In this document: positions 5,915 to 8,538 of the stretch, piece by piece | Numbering within the stretch: the stretch's first letter is position 1 | How the letters are laid out: every line of letters begins with the position of its first letter | Source: Gemmatimonadota bacterium | Lineage (GTDB): Bacteria; Gemmatimonadota; Gemmatimonadetes; Gemmatimonadales; Gemmatimonadaceae | Assembly (NCBI GenBank): GCA_028287205.1 | Contig: JAQBQC010000044.1 | Span: forward strand, 1 to 8,538 | Reading direction: 5' to 3' | DNA: 8,538 nucleotides | The notes under the pieces: generated by a model | The model's input: only the letters and a program-made list of their open reading frames with translations | Database searches by the model: none | Told to the model about the DNA's origin: nothing | Translations under genes and position numbers: made by a program

Positions 5915-7194
5915 CCCTACCCCCTCAAATAGACGCCTCAACTCACCCGCCGCACGCGGATTCGCGCCGACGCATCGCGGTGATCGGCGCCGGAGCCGCC
6001 GGCACGATGGCCGCGATTTTTGCGGCGCGCGCGGGTGCGCACGTCGTGCTGCTCGAGCGCACGGCGGAGGGAGGCCGGAAGATTCTCATCAGCGGCGGCG
6101 GGCGATGCAACATTCTTCCGTCGCGGCTCGACGAATCTCGCTTCGTCACCGACTCCTCGTACAACACCCTGCGCAAGATCGTGCGCGCGTGGCCGCTGGC
6201 GGAGCAGATCCGCTTCTTCAACGATGAGCTCGGACTCGCGCTCGTCGAGGAGACCGAGTCGGCGAAGCTCTTCCCTGCCTCGAACCGCGCGCGCGATGTG
6301 CGCGACGGTCTGATCGCGCTAGCCACGCGCGAGGGCACACACTTTCGCGGGAACACGAACGTCACGGGCTTAATGCCGCTCGAGCAGCACCGCTGGCGCG
6401 TCCTGCTCGATGCCGAGCCACCGCTGGACGTCGACGCGGTGATCGTCGCGGCCGGCGGACTCTCGGTCCCGAAAACCGGCAGCGACGGGCTCGGGCTGCA
6501 GATCGCGCGCAAGCTCGGCCACACGATCCACAAGACGTACCCTGCACTCACGCCGCTCACCGCTGATCCATCGGCGTTCACGGAGCTCGCCGGAGTCTCG
6601 CTGCCGGTGACGCTCACTGCGCAGTCCGCGGAGCGCGCGGCGACGGCGACTGGTGGATTTCTCTTTACGCATCGGGGCTACAGCGGTCCTGCAGTGCTCG
6701 ACGTGTCGCACGTGGCGGTGCGCTCGAAGGCCCGCGATGCCGAGCCTGCGCGCCTCACCGTTCGCTGGAGCACGCGCGATGCAGACGAATGGCTCCGCGC
6801 GCTCAGGCGCTCGGGAAACCGCAGCGTGATCGGTGCTCTGCGGGAAGCGCTTCCCGATCGCCTGGCCACGGTTCTTCTCTGGTCCGCCGGCGTCGATCCC
6901 ACGAGAACGCTCGCCGAGCTCAGACGCGAGGAGCGCGCCACGCTCATCGATGTCCTGATGAACTGTCCTCTTCCGTGGAGTGGTGACGAGGGCTACGCGA
7001 AGGCCGAAGTCACGGGCGGCGGTGTGAATCTCGCCGAGATCGATCCACGCACCATGCAAAGTCGATTACACCGGAACCTTTTCCTGTGCGGAGAGCTATT
7101 GGATGCATTCGGCCCGATCGGGGGCTACAATTTTCTTTGGGCGTGGGCGACTGGCCGCGCCGCGGGTATTGGAGCAGCACATGCGAATGAGTGA
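5911..7194 (+). CDS. BaiN/HI0933-family FAD-dependent oxidoreductase (NAD(P)/FAD-type flavoprotein)
   Basis: The 427-residue cytosolic flavoprotein is of the usual family length (about 400). Counting from GTG 5911, the FAD-binding Rossmann motif IAVIGAGAAG is at 22-31, with acidic Glu49 ending strand 2. The family signature GGRKILISGGGRCN is at 54-67. AAGGLSVPKTGSDG lies further on. The C-terminal FAD site is EVTGGGVNLAEIDP (366-379) plus GELLDAFGPIGGYNFLWAW (394-412). These blocks define the BaiN/YhiN/HI0933 group, for which a bile-acid reductase is one reported member. The substrate here cannot be read from sequence. The start is uncertain: GTG 5854, TTG 5899 and GTG 5911 are in frame and none has a clear Shine-Dalgarno site. 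5911 leaves the shortest non-homologous N-terminus. It overlaps the next gene, implying co-transcription. Confidence 0.9.
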   Translation: MTLPPQIDASTHPPHADSRRRIAVIGAGAAGTMAAIFAARAGAHVVLLERTAEGGRKILISGGGRCNILPSRLDESRFVTDSSYNTLRKIVRAWPLAEQIRFFNDELGLALVEETESAKLFPASNRARDVRDGLIALATREGTHFRGNTNVTGLMPLEQHRWRVLLDAEPPLDVDAVIVAAGGLSVPKTGSDGLGLQIARKLGHTIHKTYPALTPLTADPSAFTELAGVSLPVTLTAQSAERAATATGGFLFTHRGYSGPAVLDVSHVAVRSKARDAEPARLTVRWSTRDADEWLRALRRSGNRSVIGALREALPDRLATVLLWSAGVDPTRTLAELRREERATLIDVLMNCPLPWSGDEGYAKAEVTGGGVNLAEIDPRTMQSRLHRNLFLCGELLDAFGPIGGYNFLWAWATGRAAGIGAAHANE

Positions 7195-7456
7195 GGGTGG
7201 GGAATCGATGTTCGACGACGACGATTCCGGCGAAATGGACGAGGAGTTTGCACTCGGTGATGGCATCCTCGACAGCGAGGCGACGGTGAGCTGTCCGTAC
7301 TGCGGCGAGGCTGTGGAGATCACACTGGATCCCGGTGGTGGCGCGCATCAGGATTACGTCGAGGACTGCGAGGTGTGCTGCCAGCCGTGGCGCGTTTCGG
7401 TGCAGTACGGACTGGACGGTGAGGCGGAAGTCGAGGTGACGGCGCTCGGCGAGTGA
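7181..7456 (+). CDS. CPXCG motif-containing cysteine-rich protein
   Basis: This 91-residue acidic protein has Cys38-Pro-Tyr-Cys41-Gly (CPYCGE), then EITLDPGGG, then DYVEDCEVCCQPWRV with Cys63 and Cys66. This is the CPXCG family pattern, in which two CxxC pairs are expected to hold a zinc ion. The function of the family is unknown. ATG 7181 is preferred because GGAG lies six bases upstream, giving a 14-base overlap with the flavoprotein gene. ATG 7187 and ATG 7208 (preceded by GGGTGGGGA) are real alternatives that would shorten the Asp/Glu-rich N-terminus without touching the domain. The overlap suggests translational coupling to the flavoprotein gene. It ends six bases before the stop of the convergent kinase gene, with no room for a terminator of its own. 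Confidence 0.88.
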   Translation: MRMSEGGESMFDDDDSGEMDEEFALGDGILDSEATVSCPYCGEAVEITLDPGGGAHQDYVEDCEVCCQPWRVSVQYGLDGEAEVEVTALGE

Positions 7457-7462
7457 ACGCCG

Positions 7463-8538
7463 CTATGTCTCGACGAGATAGGACACGGCCCGCTCGCGGC
7501 GCGGCAGACGCCGCAGCACACGGGCCAGATCTTCTTCGAGGGTCGCGCCTTTTTCCAGCACCGCGATGGTGCGCTCGGTGAGAATGGCGCGTTGCCTCGT
7601 CGAGAGGTGCTGAGCGGTCACCACGATCACCGCCAGGTGAGCGAGGCGTGGATTCTGGCGGATCGTCTCGAGAAAGAGGAATCCGTCTACGGACGGCATC
7701 TTGAGGTCGAGCAGGATGAGGTCCGGGAGATGATGCTCGAGCATCTGCAGCGCGGTTGCGCCATCGCACGCAACGCGAAGATCCCCCTGATGCTCGTCGA
7801 GCACGTACCGCGTGAGCAGCTCGCGCGCGTCCGGATCGTCTTCGACAATGAGCACCCCGCCCTCCGCGCGATCGTTGTTGCGACTGATCGCGTCACAAAG
7901 CATGGCGTGGGCAACCGGCTTGTTGATCCAGTCGACCGCTCCGACGAAGCGGTTCTGCATCTCTCCTGCAATCGAGCTGACGATGATGACCGGAATCCGC
8001 GCGAGCTCCGGTGTCGCCGCAAGACGCTTGAGCAACTCCCAGCCATCCATCCCCGGCATCATGAGGTCGAGCGTGATCAGTTGGGGACGAAGTGTCCGCG
8101 CCATCTGGAGCCCCTGCACCCCGGTTGCCGCCAGCGCTACTCGATAGCCGAGATCCTCGATGTGGGTGCGCAGCAGCTCTCGCGCATCCGCGTCATCCTC
8201 GATCACAAGTACGAGCGCTGCATCGTCGTGCAGGTCCTCGAGAAGATCGGAGCGGAGAAATTCGTGCGTGGCGGAGCTGATTGGCGGCGCCGCACTGCGA
8301 GTACTCGCGATTTCCGAGAGCTGGATCGTGAACGAAGTGCCCACGCCCAGGACACTCTCGACCTCGAGCCGGAAGCCGAGTGCCTCGCAAAGGGCGCGCG
8401 AGATGCTGAGCCCGAGACCCGTGCCGCCGTACTCGCGAGTCGTGCTCGTGTCCGCCAGCTCGAACGCCATGAACACAGCGGCCAGGCGAACCGGGGCACT
8501 CCCAATGCCGGACTCGGCCACGCTTATTCGCGAGGGGC
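7463..8538 (-). CDS. Hybrid histidine kinase, C-terminal part with two receiver domains (cut by window edge)
   Basis: The visible 357 residues (numbered from the first full codon, 8534-8536) start inside the HATPase domain. AESGIGS (7-13) corresponds to the G1 box, followed by an F-box-like VFMAFELAD and TSTTREYGGTGLGLS with an intact G2 box. REC1 (about 107-217) has acidic EDD at 113-115, phosphoacceptor Asp157 (TLDLMMPGMDG), Ser187 and Lys206. REC2 (about 227-340) has EDD 232-234, phosphoacceptor Asp277 (LLDLKMPSVDG), Thr307 and Lys329. Both receivers keep all expected residues. The G1 box has Glu14-type substitution, i.e. Glu (residue 8) where DxGxG has Asp. The HisKA domain and sensor lie beyond the right edge. 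Two receivers in series suggest a multistep phosphorelay or one receiver modulating the kinase. The gene ends TAG, convergent with the CPXCG gene. Confidence 0.93.
   Translation of the reverse strand, partial: PSRISVAESGIGSAPVRLAAVFMAFELADTSTTREYGGTGLGLSISRALCEALGFRLEVESVLGVGTSFTIQLSEIASTRSAAPPISSATHEFLRSDLLEDLHDDAALVLVIEDDADARELLRTHIEDLGYRVALAATGVQGLQMARTLRPQLITLDLMMPGMDGWELLKRLAATPELARIPVIIVSSIAGEMQNRFVGAVDWINKPVAHAMLCDAISRNNDRAEGGVLIVEDDPDARELLTRYVLDEHQGDLRVACDGATALQMLEHHLPDLILLDLKMPSVDGFLFLETIRQNPRLAHLAVIVVTAQHLSTRQRAILTERTIAVLEKGATLEEDLARVLRRLPRRERAVSYLVET

Noticed and set aside
6370..7059. Minus-strand 229-codon open frame
   Set aside because: Antisense to the flavoprotein gene, whose FAD motifs span the same DNA.

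Overview
The window is GC-rich, gene-dense bacterial chromosome. A PknB-type Ser/Thr kinase, large hybrid sensor kinases, several strong hairpins, few good Shine-Dalgarno sites and a remnant of an M1-peptidase/ABC-permease fusion together suggest a soil-type Gemmatimonadota. This assignment is inference from gene style; no rRNA or other marker gene is present.

Left part (1-2281). A Ser/Thr protein kinase runs off the left edge on the minus strand. A complete tRNA-Pro(CGG) gene follows with a textbook intrinsic terminator. Next come a six-helix DUF4386-type membrane protein and a 77-codon 3' remnant of an M1-peptidase/ABC-permease gene that still has a strong terminal hairpin. An AT-richer leader of about 190 bp with a repeated element precedes the next gene.

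Centre (2282-5047). A 921-residue membrane hybrid histidine kinase reads TM, CHASE3, TM, coiled coil, PAS, PAS, HisKA, HATPase, REC. It has all catalytic residues and a 21-residue tandem duplication in the coiled coil.

Middle minus-strand cluster (5061-5808). Three tightly packed small genes: a 67-aa membrane protein, a 59-aa C/H/C/C putative zinc protein too short for ordinary ORF lists, and a 111-aa protein resembling the isolated EF-Tu domain-2 barrel. The last two overlap by TGATG and are probably translationally coupled.

Right part (about 5809-8538). A divergent spacer with two adjacent palindromes leads into a BaiN/HI0933-type flavoprotein, which overlaps a CPXCG cysteine-rich small protein. 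Six bases further on, convergent on the minus strand, is the C-terminal part of a second hybrid histidine kinase with two receiver domains. It runs off the right edge and has Glu instead of Asp in its ATP-binding G1 motif.

Together the genes are mainly signal transduction (one Ser/Thr kinase, two hybrid His kinases) interspersed with small metal-binding and membrane proteins. I see no phage, CRISPR, insertion sequence or clear defence system. The least explained unit is the small-gene cluster at 5061-5808.
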